Shown: positions 1-5,412 of the stretch, piece after piece
How positions within the stretch are numbered: the first letter of the stretch is position 1
How the letters are laid out: each line of letters opens with the position of its first letter
From: Porticoccaceae bacterium
GTDB taxonomy: Bacteria; Pseudomonadota; Gammaproteobacteria; Pseudomonadales; Porticoccaceae
Assembly (NCBI GenBank): GCA_002692165.1
Contig: NZJL01000061.1
Span: forward strand, 15,481-20,892
Direction: 5' to 3'
DNA length: 5,412 nucleotides
Translations under genes and position numbers: made by a program
Notes under the pieces: generated by a model
Told to the model about the DNA's origin: nothing
The model's database searches: none
The model's input: only the letters and a program-made list of their open reading frames with translations

Positions 1-103
1 ATTTATTAAAAGATAAAAGACTAGAAGCTAGAATGAGTAGTGTTTTGATTCTGTTACTCAAAATTGATTTGGAATTCGCGCTAATGCCAGCCTTTTCGCA
101 GAC

Positions 104-133
104 TTGAGGTTTTGCTAAGATGGTAGTGATAAA
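104..133 (+). promoter_or_regulatory. Weak candidate sigma-70-type promoter for the pnt operon
   Basis: TTGAGG (104-109) lies 18 bases before GATAAA (128-133), which matches 4 of 6 positions of TATAAT. An overlapping alternative is TGCTAAGAT (113-121), an extended -10 form with a poor -35 (TTTTCG at 93-98). Either would place the start of transcription shortly before the pntAA ribosome binding site. The matches are modest and chance is a real possibility. Confidence 0.2.
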
Positions 134-169
134 CGTAATTGTTGTTCCGCGATTTTGAGTTAATTTTTT

Positions 170-174
170 AGGAG
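170..174 (+). promoter_or_regulatory. Ribosome binding site that fixes the GTG start of pntAA
   Basis: AGGAG sits 6 bases before the GTG at 181. An ATG at 177-179 lies only 2 bases from this site, is out of frame, and stops after 8 codons at 201-203, so it is not the start. The GTG frame begins MIIGIPSE, which aligns with the MRIGIPRE start of E. coli PntA. Confidence 0.8.
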
Positions 175-180
175 AAATGT

Positions 181-1350
181 GTGATTATTGGAATACCCTC
201 TGAAACAAAACCCCGAGAAAATCGTGTGGCTATGGTTCCAGACAATGTGCTCGCAATGATTAAAAAGGGTGCTAAAGTTTTATTGGAATCAGGGGCTGGC
301 ATGAGAGCGGGTTATAGGGACGGGGACTATGAGATTGCCGGTGCAGAGCTAGTAAATAATAGAAGGGACGTTTTTGACAGATCCGACATTATTCTTCAGG
401 TTCAGAGCTTCGGAGCTAACCAAGAAAGTGGTGCTATAGACCTAGAGCGATTGAAAGGAGATCACTTGGTTATCGGCATGATGGATCCGCTGGCGAATCC
501 GTCTGCAATTCAAACTTTTTCTGCTTCGGGAGCATCCGCATTAGCCTTAGAACTCGTGCCTCGGATCAGTCGTGCCCAAAGTATGGACGTTCTCTCGTCT
601 ATGGCAACGTTGGCCGGTTATAAATCGGTCCTGTTGGCTGCTGCTGCTGCGCCCAGAATGTTTCCTTTGCTGATGACTGCTGCAGGCACCTTGTCCCCGG
701 CCCGAGTTTTGGTAATGGGCGCAGGGGTGGCTGGGCTTCAGGCATGTGCTACTGCTAAGCGGCTGGGAGGAATAGTTGAGGCTTATGATGTGCGTCCAGC
801 GGCCCAAGAACAAATTATATCAGTCGGCGCAAAACCAATAGATTTAGACCTCGATACGGGAACTTCTGAGGGTTCTGGGGGTTATGCAAAGGATCAAAGC
901 GAGGAGTTTTTAGAGAGACAAAGAGATTTGATGACTGCAGTCATTGCGGAGCAAGACGTCATAATAACAACAGCCGCAGTGCCGGGTGCCAAGTCTCCAA
1001 TTTTGGTCACGAAGGAGATGGTAAAGGCTATGAAAGCCGGTTCCGTAATCGTCGATCTCGCAGCGGAGAGAGGTGGAAATTGTGAGCTTACCCAGTCTGG
1101 AAAAACTATCAATACAAATGACATCACTATTATTGGCCCGGAGAATATTCCTTCTTCGCTTGCATTTCATGCGAGTCAGATGTACGGAAAAAACATAGAG
1201 ACTCTGTTAAACCTTATTCTTGATGATGAGGGAAACCTTGCTATGGATCGCAGTGATGAGATTATTTCTGAGACATTGGTGGCTGAAGATGGAGAGATCT
1301 GTCATGCCGCTATTCGAAATTTGCTTGGTCTTGAAAGTCCTGAAAAATAG
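181..1350 (+). CDS. pntAA: NAD(P) transhydrogenase subunit alpha part 1 (domain I, NAD(H)-binding)
   Basis: This is the soluble, cytoplasm-facing domain I of proton-translocating transhydrogenase. It binds NAD(H) and passes hydride to or from NADP(H) held on PntB. The 389 residues match the length of stand-alone domain I subunits such as that of R. rubrum (about 384) and end before any membrane helix, so the alpha chain is split. The N-terminus MIIGIPSE and the GTG start are family-typical. The PRISRAQSMD motif at 127-136 supplies the RQD-loop residues (Arg128, Gln133, Asp136). The Rossmann fingerprint GAGVAG is at 180-185, followed by Asp203 in AYDVRP, the usual NAD ribose-binding acid. The mobile-loop motif GGYAK lies at 233-237 with Tyr235. 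MKAGSVIVDLA at 284-294 is also conserved. It is the first gene of an operon with pntAB and pntB. The TAG stop is followed by a further 20 open codons in frame (see findings). Close relatives include alanine dehydrogenase, but the RQD loop and the neighbours make transhydrogenase secure. Confidence 0.97.
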   Translation: MIIGIPSETKPRENRVAMVPDNVLAMIKKGAKVLLESGAGMRAGYRDGDYEIAGAELVNNRRDVFDRSDIILQVQSFGANQESGAIDLERLKGDHLVIGMMDPLANPSAIQTFSASGASALALELVPRISRAQSMDVLSSMATLAGYKSVLLAAAAAPRMFPLLMTAAGTLSPARVLVMGAGVAGLQACATAKRLGGIVEAYDVRPAAQEQIISVGAKPIDLDLDTGTSEGSGGYAKDQSEEFLERQRDLMTAVIAEQDVIITTAAVPGAKSPILVTKEMVKAMKAGSVIVDLAAERGGNCELTQSGKTINTNDITIIGPENIPSSLAFHASQMYGKNIETLLNLILDDEGNLAMDRSDEIISETLVAEDGEICHAAIRNLLGLESPEK

Positions 1351-1366
1351 ATTAAATCGGAGTCAA

Positions 1367-1385
1367 TTGGGCTTCATGAGCCCAA
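1367..1385 (+). repeat. Perfect hairpin between pntAA and pntAB
   Basis: TTGGGCT (1367-1373) and AGCCCAA (1379-1385) form a perfect 7-bp stem with a 5-base loop in the 62-base gap. No T-run follows, so it is not a typical intrinsic terminator. It ends 12 bases before the AGAGGA ribosome binding site of pntAB (1398-1403). A role in setting subunit ratio or protecting the mRNA is inference only. Confidence 0.6.
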
Positions 1386-1412
1386 GCAAAACCAACTAGA
1401 GGAACCTGATTA

Positions 1413-1694
1413 ATGGAAATTTTGATTTTACTGTTGGCACTTTTTGTTCTAGCACTTTTTCTAGGTGTGGAGCTGATTACAAAAGTGCCACCGACCTTGC
1501 ACACACCGCTGATGTCTGGAACAAATGCTATATCTGGGATAACGCTTGTCGGTGCCATACTTGCTGCGGGATCGGATACTTCCCCGATGCTGGTTAATGT
1601 TCTTGGGTTTATAGCGGTGACCCTGGCTACGCTTAATGTAGTCGGCGGATACCTCGTTACTAACCGAATGCTCTCAATGTTCAAAAGGAAATAA
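1413..1694 (+). CDS. pntAB: NAD(P) transhydrogenase subunit alpha part 2 (membrane domain II segment)
   Basis: This small inner-membrane subunit carries the alpha-side helices of the proton channel (domain II). The 93 residues contain three hydrophobic segments, roughly 2-22, 36-54 and 60-82, and a basic end (KRK), as in split-alpha enzymes. The signature LHTPLMSGTNAISG at 29-42 closely matches LHTPLMSVTNAISG of E. coli PntA, and the C-terminal GGYLVTNRMLSMF (78-90) matches that protein's last residues. The ATG at 1413 is preceded by AGAGGA (1398-1403) with a 9-base spacer. The start overlaps a TAA in the pntAA frame (TAATG at 1411-1415). The stop lies 3 bases before pntB, indicating co-transcription and probable translational coupling. 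The only histidine is His30 in the conserved LHTPL motif. It assembles with PntAA and PntB. Confidence 0.96.
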   Translation: MEILILLLALFVLALFLGVELITKVPPTLHTPLMSGTNAISGITLVGAILAAGSDTSPMLVNVLGFIAVTLATLNVVGGYLVTNRMLSMFKRK

Positions 1695-1697
1695 GCC

Positions 1698-3143
1698 ATG
1701 GATCCACATTTAGTCAATCTGGTTTATTTGCTGGCCGGCATTCTGTTCATACTTGGCATTAAAGGTTTAACGAAGCCCAAAACCGCAGTTCGTGGAAACC
1801 TCTTGTCGTCGATGGGCATGCTGCTCGCGGTTCTGGTGACCTTGCTGGACAGCAGTATTGTGAATTTCTCATATATAGTGGCGGGAGTTGGCATAGGCGC
1901 TATTCTTGGCTCGGTCATCGCATTGCGAATTCAGATGACTTCCATGCCTGAGATGGTTGCTCTTTTGAATGGCTTTGGGGGCGGTGCCTCTTTGAGCATT
2001 GCGTTGGCCGAATACTTTGCTCGACTGAACTTGGATATTGCATCTTTCTCTGATTTATTTGCCAAGCCATCAGCCGAATTTGGTGCTTTCGGAGTGGGCG
2101 TGGAGGGTTATTTCGCTATTCTATCAATAGGATTGACTGTCTTGATTGGTGCCCTGACTTTGACAGGCAGCGTCGTAGCTTTCACCAAGCTCAGCGAAAT
2201 CATGAAGAATGATTATTCGTTGCCCGGTGGGCAAATCGGGAATGGGATCATGTCAGCAGCCTCATTAATAACCGTAAATATGCTTATTATTGAGCCAGGG
2301 AACACCTCAGCCATGATTGCTTTAATTTGTTTGGCTTTGTTCATGGGTGTTTTTTTGGTAGCGCCAATTGGTGGAGCTGACATGCCAGTTGTTATTGCAC
2401 TCTTAAATTCTTATTCGGGAATTGCTGCGGCCTTGGCTGGATTTATACTGGGGAATACTGTTCTCATCGTCGCGGGTTCTCTTGTGGGCACATCTGGCCT
2501 CATATTAACGAACATTATGTGTGTGGCGATGAATCGCTCTCTGGCAAATGTGCTTTTTGGGAAGATGGCAGAAGGCGGAGAGGCCATTGATGCCGATGAG
2601 ATCTATGCTGGAAAGGTTACAAGCGCCCAAGCGGATGAAGTGGCGATGATACTGGAGACTGCCGGCCGAGTGGTAATTGTTCCGGGTTATGGGATGGCGA
2701 TGGCTCAGGCACAGCATGCAGTTCGAGAGCTTGCCGATGCGATGGAGGCGCGAGGAACGGTTGTCGAATATGGAATTCATCCCGTGGCGGGCCGAATGCC
2801 TGGTCACATGAATGTTCTTTTAGCCGAAGCTGAAGTTCCGTATGATAATCTAGTAGAAATGGATAGGATAAACCCAACATTTGATGATACGGATGTCGCA
2901 ATCATTATTGGCGCAAATGATGTTGTAAATCCGATGGCTCGAGATGAAGAAGGTAGCCCTATTTATGGGATGCCAATTCTTAACGTAGATTATGCCAAGA
3001 CAGTGGTGGTGATAAAGCGATCCTTGAGTCCCGGTTTTGCGGGCCTACCAAATCCGCTATTTGCCTTCGACAACACCCTAATGGTTTTTGGAGATGGTAA
3101 AAAAGCAGTAATCGATATGACTACCGCGCTGAACCAAGCTTAG
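1698..3143 (+). CDS. pntB: NAD(P) transhydrogenase subunit beta (domain II helices and NADP(H)-binding domain III)
   Basis: The beta subunit forms most of the proton-conducting membrane domain and carries the NADP(H) site facing PntAA. Residues 1-285 or so are strongly hydrophobic with many helices and include MPEMVALLNGFGGG (83-96), GGADMPVV (225-232), LNSYSG (236-241) and CVAMNRS (275-281). Domain III follows: the NADP fingerprint PGYGMAMAQAQ (329-339), GIHPVAGRMPGHMNV (359-373), GANDVVNP (405-412) with Asp408, and KRSLSPGFAG (440-449), which matches the NADP-phosphate-binding KRS motif. At 481 residues it is about 19 longer than the E. coli protein (462); most of the extra length is a loop near 108-135. 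Asn91 replaces the E. coli proton-pathway His91. The ATG at 1698 has AAGGA (1685-1689) 8 bases upstream, inside the end of pntAB. It is the last gene of the operon. Confidence 0.97.
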   Translation: MDPHLVNLVYLLAGILFILGIKGLTKPKTAVRGNLLSSMGMLLAVLVTLLDSSIVNFSYIVAGVGIGAILGSVIALRIQMTSMPEMVALLNGFGGGASLSIALAEYFARLNLDIASFSDLFAKPSAEFGAFGVGVEGYFAILSIGLTVLIGALTLTGSVVAFTKLSEIMKNDYSLPGGQIGNGIMSAASLITVNMLIIEPGNTSAMIALICLALFMGVFLVAPIGGADMPVVIALLNSYSGIAAALAGFILGNTVLIVAGSLVGTSGLILTNIMCVAMNRSLANVLFGKMAEGGEAIDADEIYAGKVTSAQADEVAMILETAGRVVIVPGYGMAMAQAQHAVRELADAMEARGTVVEYGIHPVAGRMPGHMNVLLAEAEVPYDNLVEMDRINPTFDDTDVAIIIGANDVVNPMARDEEGSPIYGMPILNVDYAKTVVVIKRSLSPGFAGLPNPLFAFDNTLMVFGDGKKAVIDMTTALNQA

Positions 3144-3154
3144 TTATAGCTTGG
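3134..3154 (+). repeat. Palindrome spanning the pntB stop codon
   Basis: CCAAGCT (3134-3140) and AGCTTGG (3148-3154) form a perfect 7-bp stem whose 7-base loop contains the TAG stop of pntB. No T-run follows, so this is not a standard intrinsic terminator. It may mark or protect the 3' end of the pnt mRNA, or be chance. No better terminator is visible downstream. Confidence 0.45.
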
Positions 3155-3300
3155 AATATTAGGGCTTCCTTTGCGTTTAGATTCTAAATAAGCTTGTCGA
3201 TACATCTAGATCAATACAGTTCCGGGACTTCAGCGCGGCATGATTAAATACTCATGCGGGAGCCTTTCCCAATCAAATGGGTCGACTTTCTATAATCTAA

Positions 3301-3332
3301 TTTAGCAATCAATGTATTCGATGGTTGCTGAG
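3301..3332 (+). repeat. Hairpin with an 11-bp stem including G-U pairs
   Basis: Bases 3301-3311 pair with 3322-3332 around a 10-base loop. The core pairs AGCAATC (3304-3310) with GGTTGCT (3323-3329). Three pairs are U-G when read as + strand RNA and would be A-C mismatches in the opposite strand's RNA, so the structure favours a + strand transcript. No function can be assigned. Confidence 0.4.
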
Positions 3333-3385
3333 GATAGAGGTAATTCGCGCCCTCGCCTCCTGATAACTCAATATGGATAGGCGCT

Positions 3386-3409
3386 GAGAAACCATGTTTT
3401 TGGGTTCTC
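3386..3409. repeat. Imperfect inverted repeat with 8-base arms
   Basis: GAGAAACC (3386-3393) and GGGTTCTC (3402-3409) pair over 8 positions with one A-G mismatch, leaving an 8-base loop that contains a run of five T. The T-run is in the loop rather than after the stem, so neither strand gives a standard terminator. It lies about 40 bases upstream of the heat-shock promoter. Confidence 0.4.
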
Positions 3410-3446
3410 TATCAGTTGCCTCCTCTGTAATTATAATGTCTGCCAA

Positions 3447-3477
3447 GTTGAAATTTATTTTCTCAACCCCACCTTTA
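3447..3477 (+). promoter_or_regulatory. Sigma-32 (RpoH) heat-shock promoter for clpB
   Basis: The -35 GTTGAAA (3447-3453) is one base from the sigma-32 consensus CTTGAAA. After a 13-base spacer comes CCCCACCTTTA (3467-3477), close to the consensus -10 CCCCATnTA. Transcription would start near 3482-3486, giving a leader of about 25 bases that includes the clpB ribosome binding site. ClpB is a classic sigma-32 regulon member, so location and sequence agree. Confidence 0.82.
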
Positions 3478-3508
3478 AGTTGAGTTAGTTAGATTAGGGA
3501 GATAAACG

Positions 3509-5412
3509 ATGCGAATGGACAAGTTAACCAATCAATTACAGAACGCATTGGGAGATGCACAATCGATAGCTGTGGGCCGAGACCATGCTTCGGTCGAGCC
3601 GGCACACCTCATGCTAGCCCTACTCAATCAACCTGAAGGTAGCGCGAAATCCATACTTAATCGGGCGGGATATGATGTCCATGGAATGCTCGCAGAACTG
3701 AATGGGAAGCTTGAGTCGTTTCCCAGGATTGCCAAACCTACAGGTGAGATCACGTTTTCACCCGAGGCGTTGAAAGTCATTAATCTGAGTGATCGCCATG
3801 CTCAGAAAAAAGGTGATCAATTCATATCCACTGAGGTATTGTTAGAGGCATTGCTGGACGATCGCAACCCTATCGGGGCGATGCTTGCAAGCTATGGTGA
3901 TAGAGAAAAAGCCCTAAAGGCAATTGAATCGGTTCGGGACGGGAAAAACGTCATGGATATCGATGCAGAGCAAAAAAGAGATGCGTTAGAAAAGTTTACT
4001 GTGGACCTTACAGCCCGAGCGGAAAGCGGTAATTTGGACCCAGTGATTGGCAGAGATGACGAAATTCGTCGCACCATACAAGTCCTCCAACGACGCACCA
4101 AGAATAATCCAGTGCTAATAGGTGAGCCTGGTGTGGGTAAGACTGCAATCGTTGAGGGACTGGCGCAAAGAATTATTAACGGAGAGGTTCCGGATGGCAT
4201 AAAGCATAAAAGAGTATTGAGTCTCGATTTTGGCGGACTGTTGGCTGGAGCCAAGTTGCGCGGTGAATTCGAGGAGCGATTGAAATCTGTGCTCAACGAA
4301 CTTTCTAAGCAAGACGGCCAAGTGATTTTGTTTATTGATGAGTTACATACCATGGTGGGTGCTGGAAAGGCAGAGGGTGCCATGGATGCGGGAAACATGC
4401 TAAAACCGGCGCTTTCGCGCGGAGAACTTCATTGTGTCGGTGCCACCACTCTGAACGAATATCGCCAGTATATTGAGAAAGATGCAGCATTGGAGCGACG
4501 ATTTCAGAAGGTTGTGGTTGATGAACCCGACACAGAAGATACGATCGCAATTTTGCGCGGATTGAAGGAAAGATATGAACTTCATCATGGAGTTGAAATT
4601 ACTGACTCGGCCATTGTCTCAGCCACTCGTTTGTCGCAACGTTACATCACTGACAGGCAGTTGCCTGATAAGGCGATTGACCTAGTTGATGAGGCCGGGA
4701 GTCGCATCCGAATGGAAATCGATTCTAAACCGGAAGTGATGGATCGACTGGATCGGCGCATTATCCAGCTAAAGATAGAGCGAGAAGTTCTATCTAAGGA
4801 GACTGATGGAGCGTCTAAAAAACGATTGAAGAGGCTTAATGATGAACTTTCAAGGCACGACGCGGAGTATGCGGATCTGAGCGAAGTATGGAAAGCTGAG
4901 AAAGCATCTGTTCAGGGGGCTACGCATATTAAAAGTCAGTTGGAGCAGAGTCGGCTGGATCTTGATATGGCCAGAAGAGAGGGCAACTTGGAGAAAATGG
5001 CGCAAATTCAATATAGCATTGTCCCGAACCTTGAGAAGAAACTGGCAAGTGCTAGAGAGATGGAAACCTGTGAAAACAAATTATTGAGAACGCGCGTTAC
5101 AGAAGAGGAGGTTGCCGAAGTCGTTTCAAAGTGGACTGGAATACCTATCGCCAAAATGCTTGAAGGGGAACGTGAAAAATTAATTGATATGGAGAGCGCT
5201 CTTGGTGAGAGAGTCATTGCGCAAGATAGGGCAGTCGCGGCTGTTTCCAATGCTGTCCGACGCTCTAGGGCTGGATTATCTGATCCTGACCGGCCCAACG
5301 GTTCCTTCCTTTTTTTAGGGCCTACAGGTGTAGGTAAGACCGAATTATGTAAAGCTCTAGCGGAATTTTTGTTTGATACTGAAGAGTCGATGATACGGAT
5401 TGATATGTCAGA
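3509..5412 (+). CDS. clpB: ATP-dependent protein disaggregase ClpB (Hsp100), 5' portion, truncated by the window edge
   Basis: ClpB is a cytoplasmic AAA+ hexamer that, with DnaK/DnaJ/GrpE, threads aggregated proteins through its central pore. The frame is open for 634 complete codons plus two bases; about 220 C-terminal residues of the usual 857 are missing because the window ends. Domains seen: N-terminal Clp repeat domain 1-145; NBD1 with Walker A GEPGVGKT (205-212), Walker B VILFIDE (272-278), sensor GATT and arginine fingers Arg330/Arg331; coiled-coil M-domain, roughly 405-525, which separates ClpB from ClpA and ClpC; and the start of NBD2 with Walker A GPTGVGKT (604-611). Numbering runs one behind E. 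coli. The ATG at 3509 (MRMDKLT) has AGGGAG (3496-3501) 7 bases upstream. Oddities: NBD1 pore loop 1 reads [10 protein letters not shown] with Leu250 where E. coli has Tyr251, and Met149 sits at the E. coli internal start codon. It has its own heat-shock promoter. Confidence 0.97.
   Translation, partial: MRMDKLTNQLQNALGDAQSIAVGRDHASVEPAHLMLALLNQPEGSAKSILNRAGYDVHGMLAELNGKLESFPRIAKPTGEITFSPEALKVINLSDRHAQKKGDQFISTEVLLEALLDDRNPIGAMLASYGDREKALKAIESVRDGKNVMDIDAEQKRDALEKFTVDLTARAESGNLDPVIGRDDEIRRTIQVLQRRTKNNPVLIGEPGVGKTAIVEGLAQRIINGEVPDGIKHKRVLSLDFGGLLAGAKLRGEFEERLKSVLNELSKQDGQVILFIDELHTMVGAGKAEGAMDAGNMLKPALSRGELHCVGATTLNEYRQYIEKDAALERRFQKVVVDEPDTEDTIAILRGLKERYELHHGVEITDSAIVSATRLSQRYITDRQLPDKAIDLVDEAGSRIRMEIDSKPEVMDRLDRRIIQLKIEREVLSKETDGASKKRLKRLNDELSRHDAEYADLSEVWKAEKASVQGATHIKSQLEQSRLDLDMARREGNLEKMAQIQYSIVPNLEKKLASAREMETCENKLLRTRVTEEEVAEVVSKWTGIPIAKMLEGEREKLIDMESALGERVIAQDRAVAAVSNAVRRSRAGLSDPDRPNGSFLFLGPTGVGKTELCKALAEFLFDTEESMIRIDMS
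3953..3955 (+). promoter_or_regulatory. clpB: Candidate internal start codon for an N-domain-less ClpB
   Basis: This ATG is codon 149 of clpB, in the linker between the N-domain and NBD1. E. coli clpB starts a short isoform lacking the N-domain at its own codon 149. A G-rich stretch (GGGACGGGA, 3936-3944) lies just upstream and could act as a weak ribosome binding site. Use of this start is inferred by position, not shown. Confidence 0.4.

Larger units (their letters stand above)
1..180. other. Leader region upstream of pntAA, no supported gene
   Basis: This AT-rich stretch presumably holds the pnt operon promoter and 5' leader. It contains a 6-bp inverted repeat (TGAGTA at 34-39, TACTCA at 55-60, 15-base spacer), a small CTAG-aag-CTAG palindrome at 21-31, and TTGATT twice (45-50 and 64-69). 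None matches an operator I can name; an FNR/ANR-type TTGATnnnnATCAA was looked for and is not present. One + frame is open from the left edge to a TGA at 105-107, which could be the tail of an upstream gene, but 34 codons is too little to judge. No CAT occurs here, so no divergent ATG-started gene begins in this stretch. Confidence 0.5.
3144..3508. other. Intergenic region between pntB and clpB
   Basis: These 365 bases contain no convincing gene. The longest ATG-started + frames are about 21-22 codons (3240-3305 and 3312-3380) and lack good ribosome binding sites. No tRNA or rRNA signature is seen. The region holds a 6-bp inverted repeat (GCATGA 3238-3243, TCATGC 3252-3257), a TATAAT at 3291-3296 with no good -35, a chain of hairpins at 3301-3409, GCCTCCT twice (3355-3361 and 3419-3425), a second isolated TATAAT at 3432-3437, and a sigma-32-type promoter at 3447-3477. 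The transcript end of the pnt operon should lie here, but no clear intrinsic terminator was found. Confidence 0.7.

Noticed and set aside
3..107. Open + frame from near the left edge to TGA at 105-107, possible tail of an upstream gene or a 24-codon ORF from ATG 33
   Set aside because: Only 34 codons, no recognisable family residues, and no ribosome binding site before the ATG; it could be chance.
177..203. ATG at 177 as the start of pntAA or a leader peptide
   Set aside because: Out of frame with pntAA, stops after 8 codons, and sits only 2 bases from the AGGAG site.
1352..1717. 121-codon minus-strand open frame opposite pntAB
   Set aside because: It lies over pntAB and both of its junctions, and has no recognisable family features; pntAB on the + strand is secure.
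3240..3380. Two ORFs of 21-22 codons in the pntB-clpB gap (3240-3305 and 3312-3380)
   Set aside because: Neither has a good ribosome binding site or recognisable features, and lengths are within chance expectation.
3355..3425. GCCTCCT repeated 64 bases apart
   Set aside because: Seven bases repeated once with only loose similarity afterwards is expected by chance; no target-site duplication or mobile-element ends seen.
3432..3437. TATAAT as the -10 of a vegetative promoter for clpB
   Set aside because: No reasonable -35 at 16-18 bases upstream and no extended -10 TG; the adjacent sigma-32 match is far better.
3892..4398. 168-codon minus-strand open frame opposite clpB
   Set aside because: It is a shadow of the clearly coding clpB frame, with a serine-rich composition typical of antisense frames.

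Overview
The window carries ordinary housekeeping genes, all on the + strand: a three-gene operon for the proton-translocating NAD(P)+ transhydrogenase (pntAA, pntAB, pntB), a 365-base gap, and the first three quarters of clpB, which runs off the right edge. By eye the base composition is moderate (mid-40s percent GC). The ClpB sequence reads like gammaproteobacterial ClpB, closest by memory to Pseudomonas-like proteins (for example the stretch around NBD2 Walker A and the following [13 protein letters not shown]). The transhydrogenase has the split-alpha, three-subunit layout known from Rhodospirillum rubrum rather than the fused PntA of E. coli. A (possibly marine) gammaproteobacterium is my best guess; no search was possible.

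Layout. Bases 1-180 are an AT-rich leader with no supported gene. pntAA (181-1350, GTG start) encodes the soluble NAD(H)-binding domain I. A 62-base gap with a perfect hairpin follows. pntAB (1413-1694) encodes a small three-helix membrane subunit. pntB (1698-3143, 3 bases after pntAB) encodes the rest of the membrane domain plus the NADP(H)-binding domain III. The 3144-3508 gap holds a palindrome across the pntB stop, several inverted repeats that fold best as + strand RNA, and, close to clpB, a good match to a sigma-32 (RpoH) heat-shock promoter. clpB begins at 3509 and is cut at codon 634 of about 857, just after the second Walker A motif.

How they work together. The three Pnt proteins form one inner-membrane enzyme that uses the proton gradient to drive hydride transfer from NADH to NADP+, supplying NADPH. 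ClpB is a cytoplasmic disaggregase working with DnaK and is probably transcribed separately under heat-shock control. No functional link between the two units is evident.

I found no undescribed system. The points most worth a second look are a leucine in place of the aromatic residue in ClpB's NBD1 pore loop, an ATG at exactly the codon used for internal initiation in E. coli clpB, Asn instead of His at the E. coli beta-91 proton-pathway position of PntB, an in-frame 20-codon extension behind the pntAA stop that ends on the pntAB start codon, and a cluster of hairpins between pntB and clpB.
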